Shown: positions 8,891 through 17,631, counted from the first letter of the stretch. The stretch: 64,000 nt of DNA from an uncultured Lachnospiraceae bacterium (GCA_910586705.1 CAJUJK010000016.1:21222-85221), one strand, 5' to 3'. Notes: generated by a model not told the origin, from the sequence alone. Numbers and translations: made by a program.

Positions 8891-8919
8891 TTGCGACTTT
8901 TCCCCCTATGGAGTATAAT
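8891..8919 (+). promoter_or_regulatory. Promoter of the AraC-type regulator
   Basis: TTGCGA (8891-8896) and a perfect TATAAT (8914-8919) are spaced by 17 bp, about 100 bp before the GTG start of the plus-strand regulator gene. Confidence 0.75.
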
Positions 8920-9024
8920 AGACACAAGCCAGACGGCTTGCGCCCGGCATCGCCAAGCATTACCGCTTGTGAGATATGACGCAATCATACCACATCAATC
9001 CTATGAATAACAGGAGTAAATCAA

Positions 9025-9957
9025 GTGAAATATGAAAAACTTTATCCCCCCTCAATTATGAGCAGTCTGAACCAGACCTCGAAAGAACGGTCGGTAAGCG
9101 GTTCAAGGGAGTATGTTGACTATATTGCCGAATCCCATCTGCGCATCTGGTACAATACCCAGACCGAAGGCTATGCGAATCATTACCACAATGCCATGGA
9201 AATCATTGTCTGCGCAGAAAACCAATATATCATTACCACCAACAGCAGCACTTACACGCTGGACCCGGGGGACATTCTGATCATCCCCCCTTATATGCTG
9301 CATGAACTTTACAGCAAGCCCTCCGGAGCACGATTTATCTATCTCATAGATATTGACATGCTGCGTTGTTTTCAGGATTACAAGGCGCTGAGCCCTGCTT
9401 TTATCGAGCCTTATCTGTGTACGGCTGCCTCGCGCCCCGAAATATACCGAAAAGTTTACGATGCGCTGATGCAGATGGCTAACCTTTATTTCTCCCATCA
9501 GGTTTTCTGGGAAATATCCATCTACTCCGTGCTGTTGGAACTTTTTTCGACGATAGGTATCAACCACTATCTCCAGAACACGGATGCAAGTATCGAGGAC
9601 ACCGCCGACAAACAGTCGGAAAACTATATGCTGTTCTCCAACCTGCTCAATTTCATCGACACCCACTACGCGGACGATCTGACACTGGAGCAGGCGGCGG
9701 AATATATCGGCTTTTCCAAATACCATTTTACCCGTCTGTTCAAGCAGCACACCAACACGACGTTTCACAACTATCTGTGCTACAAACGGATTCAAGCGGC
9801 GCAGTCATTGCTCACCGAGGACAAGAACCGTCCCATTACGGAAATCGCTTTTTGCAGCGGCTTTAACAACCTTACTACGTTCAACCGGTGTTTCAGCAAA
9901 TACACAAGCTGTTCCCCCACGGAATACCGCAACAAACTGCGCCACGAAGAAGTCTGA
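9025..9957 (+). CDS. AraC-family transcriptional regulator
   Basis: The 310-residue protein has an N-terminal cupin-like sensing domain (about 40-170, with HYHNAMEIIV and LDPGDILIIPP) and two C-terminal AraC helix-turn-helix motifs (about 205-306). The second contains ITEIAFCSGFNNLTTFNRCF and the usual PTEYR ending. Translation starts at GTG with CAGGAG at 8-base spacing. It is transcribed divergently from the GH3 gene and convergently towards the ABC importer genes. It is therefore the likely sugar-responsive activator of both. The inducer is unknown. Confidence 0.9.
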   Translation: MKYEKLYPPSIMSSLNQTSKERSVSGSREYVDYIAESHLRIWYNTQTEGYANHYHNAMEIIVCAENQYIITTNSSTYTLDPGDILIIPPYMLHELYSKPSGARFIYLIDIDMLRCFQDYKALSPAFIEPYLCTAASRPEIYRKVYDALMQMANLYFSHQVFWEISIYSVLLELFSTIGINHYLQNTDASIEDTADKQSENYMLFSNLLNFIDTHYADDLTLEQAAEYIGFSKYHFTRLFKQHTNTTFHNYLCYKRIQAAQSLLTEDKNRPITEIAFCSGFNNLTTFNRCFSKYTSCSPTEYRNKLRHEEV

Positions 9958-9972
9958 ATCCAAACTGCTTTA

Positions 9973-10815
9973 TTAACCTTTTACGCCGCCCAGCGCCACG
10001 CCGGCTATGATATACTTGGACAGAAGCAGGTATACTATGATTAGCGGCAGTACCGTCAGTGTCAGTCCCATGTAGACTGAGCCGTACTCTGTCTTATAGA
10101 TATCACCCTTCAGGAGGCTTACCATGATAGGCATGGTATATTTCTTCTGGTCTGTCAGCAGTACGAGCGGTGTAAACAGATTGTTCCAGCTTGCCACGAA
10201 ACTGAAGATCGCCTGTGTCGCGATTGCCGGTTTCATAATCGGCAGCACAATCCGATTAAAAATCATGAACTCTTTCGCGCCGTCGATTCTCGCCGCCTGC
10301 ACCATCTCCATGGAGAGCGTCGGCTGTAGGTACTGTCTCATAAAGAACACCATCGTCGGCGAAGCGATTGCCGGCAGTATCAACATAGACAGCCTGTTTG
10401 TCATATGAATCTTATAAACCATCTGATAGAAACCGATCATCGTCACCTGTGCCGGAATCATCATCACTACCATGATAAAACTGAAAAACGCATTTCTGAG
10501 CTTCCAGTTGTAAGCCACCTGCGCGTATGCGGTCAGAGAGGAAAAATAGATCGCCAGCGCTGTCGCCCCAATGGAAATAATCAGCGAGTTTCCAAAACCG
10601 ACTGCCGGGTTAAAGCTCTTGCCGAGCAGGATCTTGATATTGTTCATCATATAAGATGAAGGGATGAGCGAAATCGCATGCTGCTGGATCTCCGTCGTGG
10701 ATCTGGTCGCGTTCACGATCATGATCCAGAAAGGCAGAACACTCAAAATTGCCAGAAAGATACATACGACGTATATCACAACCTTCATCACACGGTTTTC
10801 TTTATTATTTAACAT
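9973..10815 (-). CDS. Sugar ABC transporter permease, MalG/LacG type
   Basis: This inner-membrane permease of a CUT1-type carbohydrate importer has six predicted membrane segments. The EAA loop that docks on the ATPase reads VQAARIDGAKEFMIFNRIVLP (about residues 188-208). The 280 residues match MalG-like proteins. It overlaps its MalF-like partner by one base and forms an operon with the solute-binding protein. No ATPase gene is present, so a shared MsmX/UgpC-type ATPase encoded elsewhere is likely used. Confidence 0.92.
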   Translation of the reverse strand: MLNNKENRVMKVVIYVVCIFLAILSVLPFWIMIVNATRSTTEIQQHAISLIPSSYMMNNIKILLGKSFNPAVGFGNSLIISIGATALAIYFSSLTAYAQVAYNWKLRNAFFSFIMVVMMIPAQVTMIGFYQMVYKIHMTNRLSMLILPAIASPTMVFFMRQYLQPTLSMEMVQAARIDGAKEFMIFNRIVLPIMKPAIATQAIFSFVASWNNLFTPLVLLTDQKKYTMPIMVSLLKGDIYKTEYGSVYMGLTLTVLPLIIVYLLLSKYIIAGVALGGVKG

Positions 10816-11804
10816 TACGCGTTCTCCTTTCCGGCTTTCAGCTTCTTCGCATAAGCCTTCTGCTGCTGTTTGATCTGCTTATTCAGCTGCGCTTCATCCT
10901 TATCCCTCATAACGAAGAACATGATCGAAGCAAGAATCGCGATAATCACAAACATAACCATACTCGCCGCAGCCGCCCTGTTGTACATGTAGCTTCCGCT
11001 GAACGCCTGCTTGTAGATAAACAGGCTGGTGGTCAGTGTCGCGTCGTCCGGCTTACCGTCCTGAAACAGTCTCGGGATATCGAACATGTTCAGACCGCCG
11101 ATCAGACTGGTAACAAGCGTAAACAGGAGTATCGTCTTGATATTCGGCATGGTAATATAGAAGAAAGTCTGTACGCGGCTCGCGCCGTCCACCTCCGCCG
11201 ACTCGAAGATCTCGGGACTGATTCCCAGAATGCCGGAGATCAGCGTGATCATGGTGGAGCCGTACCACATCCATGTCTGGATGAAGATCACAACGCCTCT
11301 CGCCACAGCCTTACTTCTCAATAATTCGATAGGCGCATCGATGAATCCGAACCGCACGAGGAAATCGTTGACCGGACCCATGGGATACCCGAAAAATCCG
11401 CTGAACAGGATAGCGATGGTCGCCGCCGTGATGATATTCGGCATATAGAGCAGTACCTTGAACGTACCCTGTCCCTTTACCTTGCTTCTTCTGTCCGTGA
11501 ACCATGCCGCTAACAGAAGCGCAAGAAGCATCTGCGGAATAAAGTTCGCAAGCCATATGACTACCGTATTCCGGAACGCCAGCTGAAATGACGGGCTCGA
11601 CAATACAGTCTTAAAATTTCTGAAAAGGTCGTCGGTCAGAAAATGGATATCCGTCTTTCCCAGACCTTTCAGATCGGTAAAACCGATCACCGCCGTATAC
11701 ACGGTCGGATATAATGAAAACAATAAAAAAGCGATGACAAACGGTATACTGAATATGTAACCGTATTTCGCATATCTGTCATACCCCGGTTTCTTACTTT
11801 TCAT
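10815..11804 (-). CDS. Sugar ABC transporter permease, MalF/LacF type
   Basis: The 329-residue membrane protein has a cytoplasmic N-terminus, six or more membrane segments and the permease EAA loop (IFESAEVDGASRVQTFFYITMP, about 225-246). A charged Lys/Gln tail closes the protein. It pairs with the MalG-like permease immediately downstream. A hairpin between it and the binding-protein gene probably lowers permease expression relative to the binding protein, a common pattern in such operons. Confidence 0.92.
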   Translation of the reverse strand: MKSKKPGYDRYAKYGYIFSIPFVIAFLLFSLYPTVYTAVIGFTDLKGLGKTDIHFLTDDLFRNFKTVLSSPSFQLAFRNTVVIWLANFIPQMLLALLLAAWFTDRRSKVKGQGTFKVLLYMPNIITAATIAILFSGFFGYPMGPVNDFLVRFGFIDAPIELLRSKAVARGVVIFIQTWMWYGSTMITLISGILGISPEIFESAEVDGASRVQTFFYITMPNIKTILLFTLVTSLIGGLNMFDIPRLFQDGKPDDATLTTSLFIYKQAFSGSYMYNRAAAASMVMFVIIAILASIMFFVMRDKDEAQLNKQIKQQQKAYAKKLKAGKENA

Positions 11805-11852
11805 CCTTCCCCACCTTCCCGCAATCGTGTTATATTTCTTCTTCGTTGAAAA

Positions 11853-11880
11853 CAGGGCGGACGCTGATGGGTCCGCCCTG
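11853..11880 (-). terminator. Partial terminator between binding-protein and permease genes
   Basis: The arms CAGGGCGGAC and GTCCGCCCTG form a perfect 10-bp stem with an 8-base loop. On the minus strand the stem is followed by TTTT. It sits inside the operon, so it likely attenuates rather than stops transcription. Confidence 0.8.
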
Positions 11881-11917
11881 CCAAACAGTTATAACGATTA
11901 CTCTGTGTGTTTATTAT

Positions 11918-13372
11918 TTATTCTACGATAACATCCAGATTGTCCGCTACCTGCTGCTTGAAGTCTGCGATCGCCTGCTCGCGGGACTTGTTGCCTGATG
12001 TGTACTCGCGGGTCTGATCTCTCCAGTACTGGTTGATGGTCTCGTCGTACTGTGTCAGGTTGGTGCCCTTTGCATACTGGTTTGCGGGAACGAATGCTTC
12101 AAACATGTTCTGTCCGCCAAGAAAATCAACGGAACCGTCGGACTTGGACATTACCGTGCCGCTGGCAACCGCGTCCTTCGTGCCGCCCTCACCGTTCAGT
12201 GTGCCGTTCGCCCACTTGTACTGCAGACCTTCCTCCGAGCTGTCCAGCGTAATCCACTCGATGATCTTGCCGACAGCTTCCGCTTTCTGGCTGTCCTTGT
12301 TTGCAAGAATCCATGTGCCGCCCCAGAAGAAACCGATGGGAGGCGTGCAGACTGCCCAGTCACCGTATGTACCTTCGCCTACGGCTGCACCGCCGCAGTT
12401 AGGAGCCATGGTGTAGTTGATGAGCCATGCGGGGCCGAAGAAGCCGAAGATGCCCTTCTCGCCTTCACCCTTCATATCTGCAAACCATGCGTCCTGCCAA
12501 TCCTGTGTATCGTTGTGATAGCCGTTGTCCTTTAACTTCTTGGAGAGATCAAGGAACTCCTCACGCTTCGGGTCAATCGTCAGCTTGCCGTCAACGATCC
12601 AGCCCTGATCGGAGCTGTTCTCAACTGCGTGCCAGATATCGCCGTCGCCGGAAACAATGCCGTAGCCCTTTGCCTTCAGATCTTCCGCTGCCGTGAAGAA
12701 CTGATCCCAGCCGGGACCGATCTTCTTCTCAATTTCAGCCGGATCATCCGTGCCCCATACGTCCTTCGCGATGGAACGGCGGTAAATGAATGCGCCGCCT
12801 GTAGCCTGATAGCCGAGACCTACGAGCTGACCGTCGGGGTTGGTTCCGATATCAACCGTGTACTGCGCGATATCCGCCTCTTTTAACTTAGCGTCCACAT
12901 CGATACCCATGTCTGCGTAAGGCATCGCGTAGTTGCTTGCGTCGCCCTGCGTATACTTCAGTACGAAAGCTGCCTCAGCGCAGTAGATGTCGGGAGCCTC
13001 CGCACCGCCTGCGGCAAGCGCCTGGTCAAGAGCGGGCTGGTAAGCGCCATCTGTTGTCGCAATAATTGTGGTGTTAATCTGGTAACCGAACTCGGGATGC
13101 GCCTCGATATACTTCTCAATCATGCCGGGAACCTCGTCTGTGAACGCCCAAACATTGATCGTATCGGAACCGCCGCCGGACGTACCTGCGTCCGCTGCCG
13201 GCGCCTCGCTTCCGGAATCATCCGTGTCTGCTGCCGGCGCTTCCGGCGCTTCCGCCGCCCCGCTGTCACCCGAATCTGCCGCCGGTGCGCTGCTGCTGTC
13301 ACCGCCGCCGCAGCCTGTCAGAAGAGATGCTGCCATACAGCCGCACAACATACATGCCAAAAACTTTTTCAT
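11918..13372 (-). CDS. Sugar-binding lipoprotein of a CUT1 ABC importer
   Basis: The 484-residue family 1 solute-binding protein begins with a lipoprotein signal (MKKFLACMLCGCMAASLLTGC, lipobox LTGC) and an Asp/Ser/Ala/Glu-rich linker to about residue 70. The globular domain follows (INVWAFTDEVPGMIEKYIEAHPEF, later GFFGPAWLINYTM). It is lipid-anchored outside the membrane and feeds the MalF/MalG-like permeases downstream. AGGAGGATGAAAG precedes the ATG. The linked GH3 gene points to a beta-linked plant oligosaccharide as ligand, but this is inference. Confidence 0.92.
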   Translation of the reverse strand: MKKFLACMLCGCMAASLLTGCGGGDSSSAPAADSGDSGAAEAPEAPAADTDDSGSEAPAADAGTSGGGSDTINVWAFTDEVPGMIEKYIEAHPEFGYQINTTIIATTDGAYQPALDQALAAGGAEAPDIYCAEAAFVLKYTQGDASNYAMPYADMGIDVDAKLKEADIAQYTVDIGTNPDGQLVGLGYQATGGAFIYRRSIAKDVWGTDDPAEIEKKIGPGWDQFFTAAEDLKAKGYGIVSGDGDIWHAVENSSDQGWIVDGKLTIDPKREEFLDLSKKLKDNGYHNDTQDWQDAWFADMKGEGEKGIFGFFGPAWLINYTMAPNCGGAAVGEGTYGDWAVCTPPIGFFWGGTWILANKDSQKAEAVGKIIEWITLDSSEEGLQYKWANGTLNGEGGTKDAVASGTVMSKSDGSVDFLGGQNMFEAFVPANQYAKGTNLTQYDETINQYWRDQTREYTSGNKSREQAIADFKQQVADNLDVIVE

Positions 13373-13571
13373 CTTTCATCCTCCTTTTCTTTTATACGTT
13401 TCCGTATCTGCCATCTTGTATGATTTGATAGCGTAACTCTATTTTATTCAGTTGCCTTTGTTTATTCTTTACACTTCTTGCTCTGAACATAACAATTATT
13501 GCTAAATCATTTTGAGAAACCGGTAATCCATTTGTAAAAAATGACAAAAAGAACGAGAAATCACAGACATT

Positions 13572-13597
13572 TCAAGTATTGGCACACTCAAGTATTG
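13572..13597. repeat. Two 10-bp direct repeats, 16-bp period
   Basis: TCAAGTATTG occurs exactly at 13572-13581 and 13588-13597. Direct repeats about one and a half helical turns apart upstream of a sugar operon are plausible AraC-family sites. The right copy also overlaps the -35 box of the tRNA promoter, so this could be coincidental. Confidence 0.45.
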
Positions 13598-13623
13598 ACA
13601 AGCTTTTTTCTTTTTGATAAACT
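13595..13623 (+). promoter_or_regulatory. Promoter of tRNA-Thr
   Basis: A consensus TTGACA (13595-13600) and TAAACT (13618-13623) are separated by 17 bp, placing the start about 30 bp before the tRNA. Confidence 0.8.
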
Positions 13624-13659
13624 ATAACTCGGTGACAAAAAGAATATCTTTTTCGTCAG

Positions 13660-13732
13660 GCTGCTGTGGCTCAGTCGGTAGAGCGTCGCATTGGTAGTGC
13701 GGAGGTCACGGGTCCGATTCCCGTCAGCAGCT
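13660..13732 (+). tRNA. tRNA-Thr (anticodon GGT)
   Basis: A full cloverleaf can be drawn. The acceptor arms GCTGCTG and CAGCAGC pair, the D arm is GCTC...GAGC, and the anticodon stem TCGCA/TGCGG encloses loop TTGGTAG with anticodon GGT at 13693-13695. The T arm is ACGGG...CCCGT, with discriminator T. CCA is not encoded. The 3' half forms the left attachment core of the integrated element, so the gene stays intact after integration. Confidence 0.95.
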
Positions 13733-13733
13733 T
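13691..13733 (+). repeat. attL core (tRNA-Thr 3' half)
   Basis: These 43 bp, running from the anticodon loop to just past the tRNA 3' end, are repeated without mismatch at 18457-18499. The identity stops sharply on both sides, as expected for the core of a site-specific tRNA integration. Confidence 0.93.
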
Positions 13734-14085
13734 TTGTAGAAGTCCTGAATATTTAGGGCTTTTTCTATTTCTGTATGATAGTTCATTGCGGTCTGTAATA
13801 TGGAATTTGTTAGAGTTTTTGTTAGCTTCCTGCAAAACGGATTACAATCCCCCGAAAAGCCTATGAATCAGCCATTTATATTTATAAGCGGTTCTCCCAA
13901 AAAAGATAAAGGAACAAAAAATTATTGTCTTTTAGGAATTTATTAGATATAATGTAGGATAAATAAGAAACGAGAAGTTAAATATCATATAGAGTAGCTT
14001 TAGGAGAAGCAGGTTGTCGTTGGTGACAGTCTTTTTGCTTCTCCTTTTTTATTGCCATATTGGAGAAAGGAGGAATGTAATATCT
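13733..14085. other. Left end of the element, no gene
   Basis: These 353 bp contain a weak terminator after the tRNA, the TTGTTAG pair (13807-13813 and 13819-13825), and a hairpin-forming stretch around 14010-14045 just before the integrase ribosome site. No further gene is supported. Confidence 0.6.
13741..13765 (+). terminator. Terminator after tRNA-Thr, supplied by the element
   Basis: AGTCCT pairs with AGGGCT (one G-U pair) over an 8-base loop, followed by TTTTTCT. It replaces the original tRNA terminator, which now lies beyond attR at 18504-18533. Confidence 0.65.
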
Positions 14086-15423
14086 ATGGAAAATACAGAT
14101 AAAGTCAATAAAACATCCATAAAGAAAAATGTAAAGAAGAATGGAGAGGTCGTCTACAGAATCCAGATTACACTGTATGATAAAGTGACGCATAAGGGAA
14201 ATGCAAAAGTGCTTACGTTCAAGCCAAATCAAAGTTCTACTCCAAAGCAACAGGAGAAAGAAGCCCAGAAGTATGCTATGGAATGGGAAGATAAATTGAA
14301 ACGTGGCGAAAGCTATGAGGGCGAGGAAATGTCCTTTGCAGACTTCGCCGAGAAGTGGTTAGAATCTCGTAAAGAAGATTTAGCGTATTCTACATATATC
14401 GGTTATGTGCAGATTGTAAACAACAAGATTGTGCCTGCTCTGGGACGGTATAAGGTGGCAAGGATAAAGCCGCCAGTGATTGAGAAATTTTATAAATCGT
14501 TGGTTGGCAACCTCGCAAATGGTTCTATCTGAAAAGTAAAGAATGTTTTAAGCGGTATGTTCCGTACTGTGGTGCGGTGGTAGATGATACAAGTTAATCC
14601 ATGCAGAGATGCAAAGCTGGCAAAAAATAAGGACGAAGAAACCACACTGAAATATTTCACTCCCGAACAGTCGTTAATGTTCCTGCAGTCATTGGATATG
14701 GAATTTGAAACGATGATCCGAGGGCATGAACGGATAGACGATACCGGCAAACCCTACCTTGTGCCAGATTATACGGAATCAAGAAAGCTGCCGTTGCAGT
14801 TGAAAGTGTTTTATACGTTATCGCTGTATTGCGGTTTCCGAAAAGGCGAGACGCTTGCCCTCCACTGGAACGATATTGATTTTGAGAATCACACGATCAG
14901 TATTTCAAAGTCGGTCGGCAAGGGAGCGGAAGGAACGGTTATCAAGAAGCCGAAAACAGCCACGTCAATCCGTACTGTGACATTTCCCGCAGATTTGATG
15001 CCTTTGTTGAAGCAGTATAAAAGCGAGTACAATCAATATCGGTTCAGTCTCGGTACCGCGTGGCAAGGGGACGGGAATCTGTTCATACAAGATGATGGCA
15101 AGCTGATGGGGCGCTCCACTCCATATCAAGCGTATAAGCGCCATATAAGGCGGTATAACGAATGGGTGAGGGAAAGCCCCGAAGAAGTGAAAAAACAGCA
15201 GTTAGAACCGTTACCAGAAATCCCCTTGCATGGGTTACGGCATTCATGTGCTACCCTGCTGAATTATCTGAAAGTGAATATAATCGACATTAGTAAGATT
15301 TTGGGGCATGCGAAAAGTTCTACAACAATGGATATATATGCTCACTCATTCGAGGAGCAGAGCACAGAAGCCGCTAACAAATTAAATGATTTTCTACTGA
15401 ACAACAAGCGGAAACAGGCATAA
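14086..15423 (+). pseudogene. int: Tyrosine recombinase (Tn916-type integrase) broken by two stop codons
   Basis: One reading frame of 446 codons encodes an arm-binding N-domain, a SAM-like core domain (FADFAEKWLESRKEDLAYST) and a catalytic domain with all the expected residues: Arg in YCGFRKGE, His-x-x-Arg in HGLRHS, His in LGHAKSS and Tyr in MDIYAHS. The frame is interrupted by TGA at 14530 (codon 149) and TAG at 14581 (codon 166), with no frameshift. Family alignments suggest Arg or Lys, and Gln, at these places, and both stops can arise by a single C-to-T change (CGA, CAG). The ATG at 14086 follows AAAGGAGG. A full-length enzyme is not expected without readthrough. Confidence 0.9.
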
Positions 15424-15492
15424 TACAGACGAGAGCCAGAGGACTTAGGTCTAACGGCTCTTATCTGTTGCAAAAATATCTTTCGCAAAATG

Positions 15493-15521
15493 TTGACAGT
15501 CTTCACCACAGAAATGATAAT
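15493..15521 (+). promoter_or_regulatory. Promoter for the element's first cargo gene
   Basis: A perfect TTGACA (15493-15498) and GATAAT (15516-15521) are separated by 17 bp, about 50 bp before the ATG at 15573. Confidence 0.75.
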
Positions 15522-15572
15522 ACAAACCGTAGCGGCGATATAATAATTTCAGATGAAAGGTGACGGGATCAT

Positions 15573-15854
15573 ATGAGTAAATTTAATCTGTTGAATTATT
15601 TGTGGGGTAAAAGAATACATGGTGCATTAGAAGCATCATTACAACAAGATGAAGATTTCCAAAAGGCAACACGGATTTCCAATAGTGAGCAAGATAATCT
15701 GGATACTATCGGTTTATCAAGCGAACAAACTAAAGCTGTCAATAGAGCGATTTCTGCCAGTAATGCCGCTGGTGCCGAATATGGACGCGTTGCCTATCGG
15801 CAAGGATTTTCAGACAGTCTAAAGTTACTGTCAGAATTACGCCATTTGTCATAA
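15573..15854 (+). CDS. Hypothetical protein of the tRNA-Thr element, 93 aa
   Basis: I do not recognise this family. The 93-residue acidic, soluble protein is predicted mostly helical, with MSKFNLLNYLWGKRIHGALE at the start and an Ala/Gly-rich C-terminal half. It has its own consensus promoter and an AAAGGTG site. It sits directly after the integrase, where such elements often carry an excisionase or regulator, but it shows no DNA-binding motif. Confidence 0.65.
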   Translation: MSKFNLLNYLWGKRIHGALEASLQQDEDFQKATRISNSEQDNLDTIGLSSEQTKAVNRAISASNAAGAEYGRVAYRQGFSDSLKLLSELRHLS

Positions 15855-15864
15855 AACGGACGCC

Positions 15865-16047
15865 TTAATCCTTGTCCTTAATCTCCATGTTGTCGAGGGC
15901 ATATTGCAGAGCCATTCCAATCAACTCGTTTCGCGAACGATTGGTTTTCGTGGAGAGTTCATTATATGCTTCTTGTAATGTTTTGTCTATACGGATAGTC
16001 ATGGTTACGGCTTTATCCTCCTTTGGTACTACAACAAATTTTTCCAT
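15865..16047 (-). CDS. Ribbon-helix-helix DNA-binding protein, 60 aa
   Basis: This small protein has the pattern of a CopG/Arc-type ribbon-helix-helix: a strand AVTMTIRIDKTLQEAYNELS followed by the helix pair TNRSRNELIGMALQYALDNM. Such proteins act as dimeric repressors or antitoxins. The ATG at 16047 follows GGAGG at about ten bases; an ATG seven codons upstream has no ribosome site. It is the only minus-strand gene of the element and converges on the 93-aa gene. It could regulate the element or be an orphan antitoxin. No toxin is adjacent. Confidence 0.75.
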   Translation of the reverse strand: MEKFVVVPKEDKAVTMTIRIDKTLQEAYNELSTKTNRSRNELIGMALQYALDNMEIKDKD

Positions 16048-16232
16048 AGTCTCAATACCTCCATACATTTTGAGTACATTATAATGTGTGTTGGTATTGC
16101 TAATCTATGTCACATAGTGAAATGTTATTCAATGCAAATATAATGTGATATATGTATTGCTATTTAATTTGCCGTGTGATAGTATGTATCTATGAATATT
16201 CAGTATGAAACGTGCAGGGAGTTGATAGATAC

Positions 16233-16796
16233 ATGTTAAACATTCAGACCGTCGAACAGATATTAGCCGATAATAAAAAACTGTCTATCGGCATGAAGAA
16301 ATACAAGCGTATTATGGACAGCCTTTACTGGACAGATGTTTCCATTGACAAAGACTTTCAGCGAGCCTTTAATGATTTCTTTGTTATGCGTTCCAGAAAA
16401 AGCGAGTATTACGACAGATTCTATTTCTTTCTCGAACAGAAGAAGGACAAGGGCGTAACTTTTGAGGAAACACTGGATTATCTGAAAGAATCCGAGGGAG
16501 CGCTTGAACTATCATTTTCCAGTAAGCTGATCCACGTTATCAATCCGAACAGACCTATATGGGACAAAATCGTTGCAGAGAACCATTTCAAGATGAAACT
16601 ACCCAGCTATGGCGGAGATACCTCTGACCGCCAAAAGGAAATTGTCAAGCTGTACCATGAGTATTGCAGTCGATTTTATGAATTTCTGGATTCAGCCAAT
16701 GGACAAGCTATCCTCCGATTGTTTAATGATAAATACCCTCATACCAGCTTTACGGACGCTAAAAAGATTGATTTTATTATGTGGGTGGATACCTAA
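16233..16796 (+). CDS. Hypothetical protein of the tRNA-Thr element, 187 aa
   Basis: I do not recognise this family with confidence. The protein is soluble and helical, rich in aromatic and charged residues, with a conserved-looking segment SSKLIHVINPNRPIWDKIVAENH in its middle. No signal peptide or membrane segment is present. GTG at 16212 opens the frame, but the ATG at 16233 has CAGGGAG at a workable distance and was preferred. It may be cargo of the element. Confidence 0.65.
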   Translation: MLNIQTVEQILADNKKLSIGMKKYKRIMDSLYWTDVSIDKDFQRAFNDFFVMRSRKSEYYDRFYFFLEQKKDKGVTFEETLDYLKESEGALELSFSSKLIHVINPNRPIWDKIVAENHFKMKLPSYGGDTSDRQKEIVKLYHEYCSRFYEFLDSANGQAILRLFNDKYPHTSFTDAKKIDFIMWVDT

Positions 16797-16867
16797 TTGC
16801 CTGTGCCCTTTTTCCCAAAAATTGGGTATAGTATGGGTATCAAAAAAAGAAACGGAGGTTAAAATCT

Positions 16868-17191
16868 ATGTTTGGTAAAAGTGCAGAGGATAAGGCGGCA
16901 GAAAAACAAGCGAGGCAGGAGGCAAAGGACAAAGCGGCTATGGAGAAGTTCGGACTGAACTTCGACAGCTACACCGACGCTGATATAAAACGCAAGAATA
17001 TCAATTCGGCGAAAGAGATAGCCGGAAGTCTGGCAGGCTCCAAGATGTATTCATTCGGCAGTCTGTTAAGCGGCAGTGCAAACGAAACTTTCTCCCTTGA
17101 ATTGGCAAGGGCGCAAGTGGAACAGAATTTCATCTTAATGCGGCAGAATGAGGAAATCATACGGTTACTGAAAAAAATTGCGGAGGGTTAA
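16868..17191 (+). CDS. Hypothetical protein of the tRNA-Thr element, 107 aa
   Basis: The first 25 residues are a charged Ala/Lys/Glu helix, then comes NFDSYTDADIKRKN, a Gly/Ser-rich stretch, and a C-terminal amphipathic helix ending IIRLLKKIAEG. The C-terminal helix resembles short oligomerisation modules, but no family can be named. CGGAGG precedes the ATG. The next gene starts two bases after the stop codon, so the pair is translationally linked. Confidence 0.65.
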   Translation: MFGKSAEDKAAEKQARQEAKDKAAMEKFGLNFDSYTDADIKRKNINSAKEIAGSLAGSKMYSFGSLLSGSANETFSLELARAQVEQNFILMRQNEEIIRLLKKIAEG

Positions 17192-17193
17192 GC

Positions 17194-17562
17194 ATGTATG
17201 AGGCATTGACGGATTATTTACCGAAGATTCAAGATTCCGATTCATGGGTGAGAGATACATCTTGTTATATAGACTATACTCCGACCGTAAATGAATTTAG
17301 AAAAGAAATTCTTACCTTTATGAATAATCACCCGGAGTATGAATTGAACCGCTATATTGATACGTTGAGAACAATCGGTACTAAATGGGGAACAAGAGGT
17401 TTGCAGAGAGTAGATGTTTCCGATTTGGACGGTAAAGTAATTATGGCGTTGATTATGGCAGCGGAACGAGGGGAATACAACAGCCAGGGTGTGATACTTG
17501 ACCTTCTGGAAAGCGGAACAATCCAAAAGTGGCTCCTGCGGCTAAAGGAATTAGATAACTAA
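17194..17562 (+). CDS. DUF6508-like protein, 122 aa
   Basis: This soluble 122-residue protein resembles DUF6508 proteins (start MYEALTDYLPKI, then a helical body with MALIMAAERGEY and a C-terminal LLESGTIQKWLLRLKEL). Members are frequent on mobile elements of Firmicutes, and their function is unknown. GGAGG overlaps the end of the previous gene, two bases away. The family call is from memory and should be treated as moderate. Confidence 0.65.
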   Translation: MYEALTDYLPKIQDSDSWVRDTSCYIDYTPTVNEFRKEILTFMNNHPEYELNRYIDTLRTIGTKWGTRGLQRVDVSDLDGKVIMALIMAAERGEYNSQGVILDLLESGTIQKWLLRLKELDN

Positions 17563-17569
17563 ACGGAAT

Positions 17570-17600
17570 CAGCCTTGACCCTAGCGGTTGGGGCTGTTTT
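17570..17600 (+). terminator. Terminator after the DUF6508-like gene
   Basis: CAGCC (17570-17574) pairs with GGCTG (17592-17596), with an inner ACC/GGT pairing, followed by TTTT. It separates the cargo pair from the toxin-antitoxin promoter. Confidence 0.6.
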
Positions 17601-17631
17601 CAAATTCTTCGCATTTCCAACATAAATCAAT

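Larger units (their letters stand above)
13373..13659. other. Intergenic region between binding-protein gene and tRNA-Thr
   Basis: No gene is seen in these 287 bp. They hold the leader of the sugar-binding protein gene, a 10-bp direct repeat (13572-13597) and the tRNA promoter. No strong minus-strand promoter could be identified, which fits an activator-dependent one. Confidence 0.6.

Noticed and set aside
14086..15423. Recoding of TGA and TAG as amino acids in the integrase
   Set aside because: Neighbouring genes use TGA and TAG as ordinary stops and no selenocysteine-type structure is evident. Simple decay is the better explanation.
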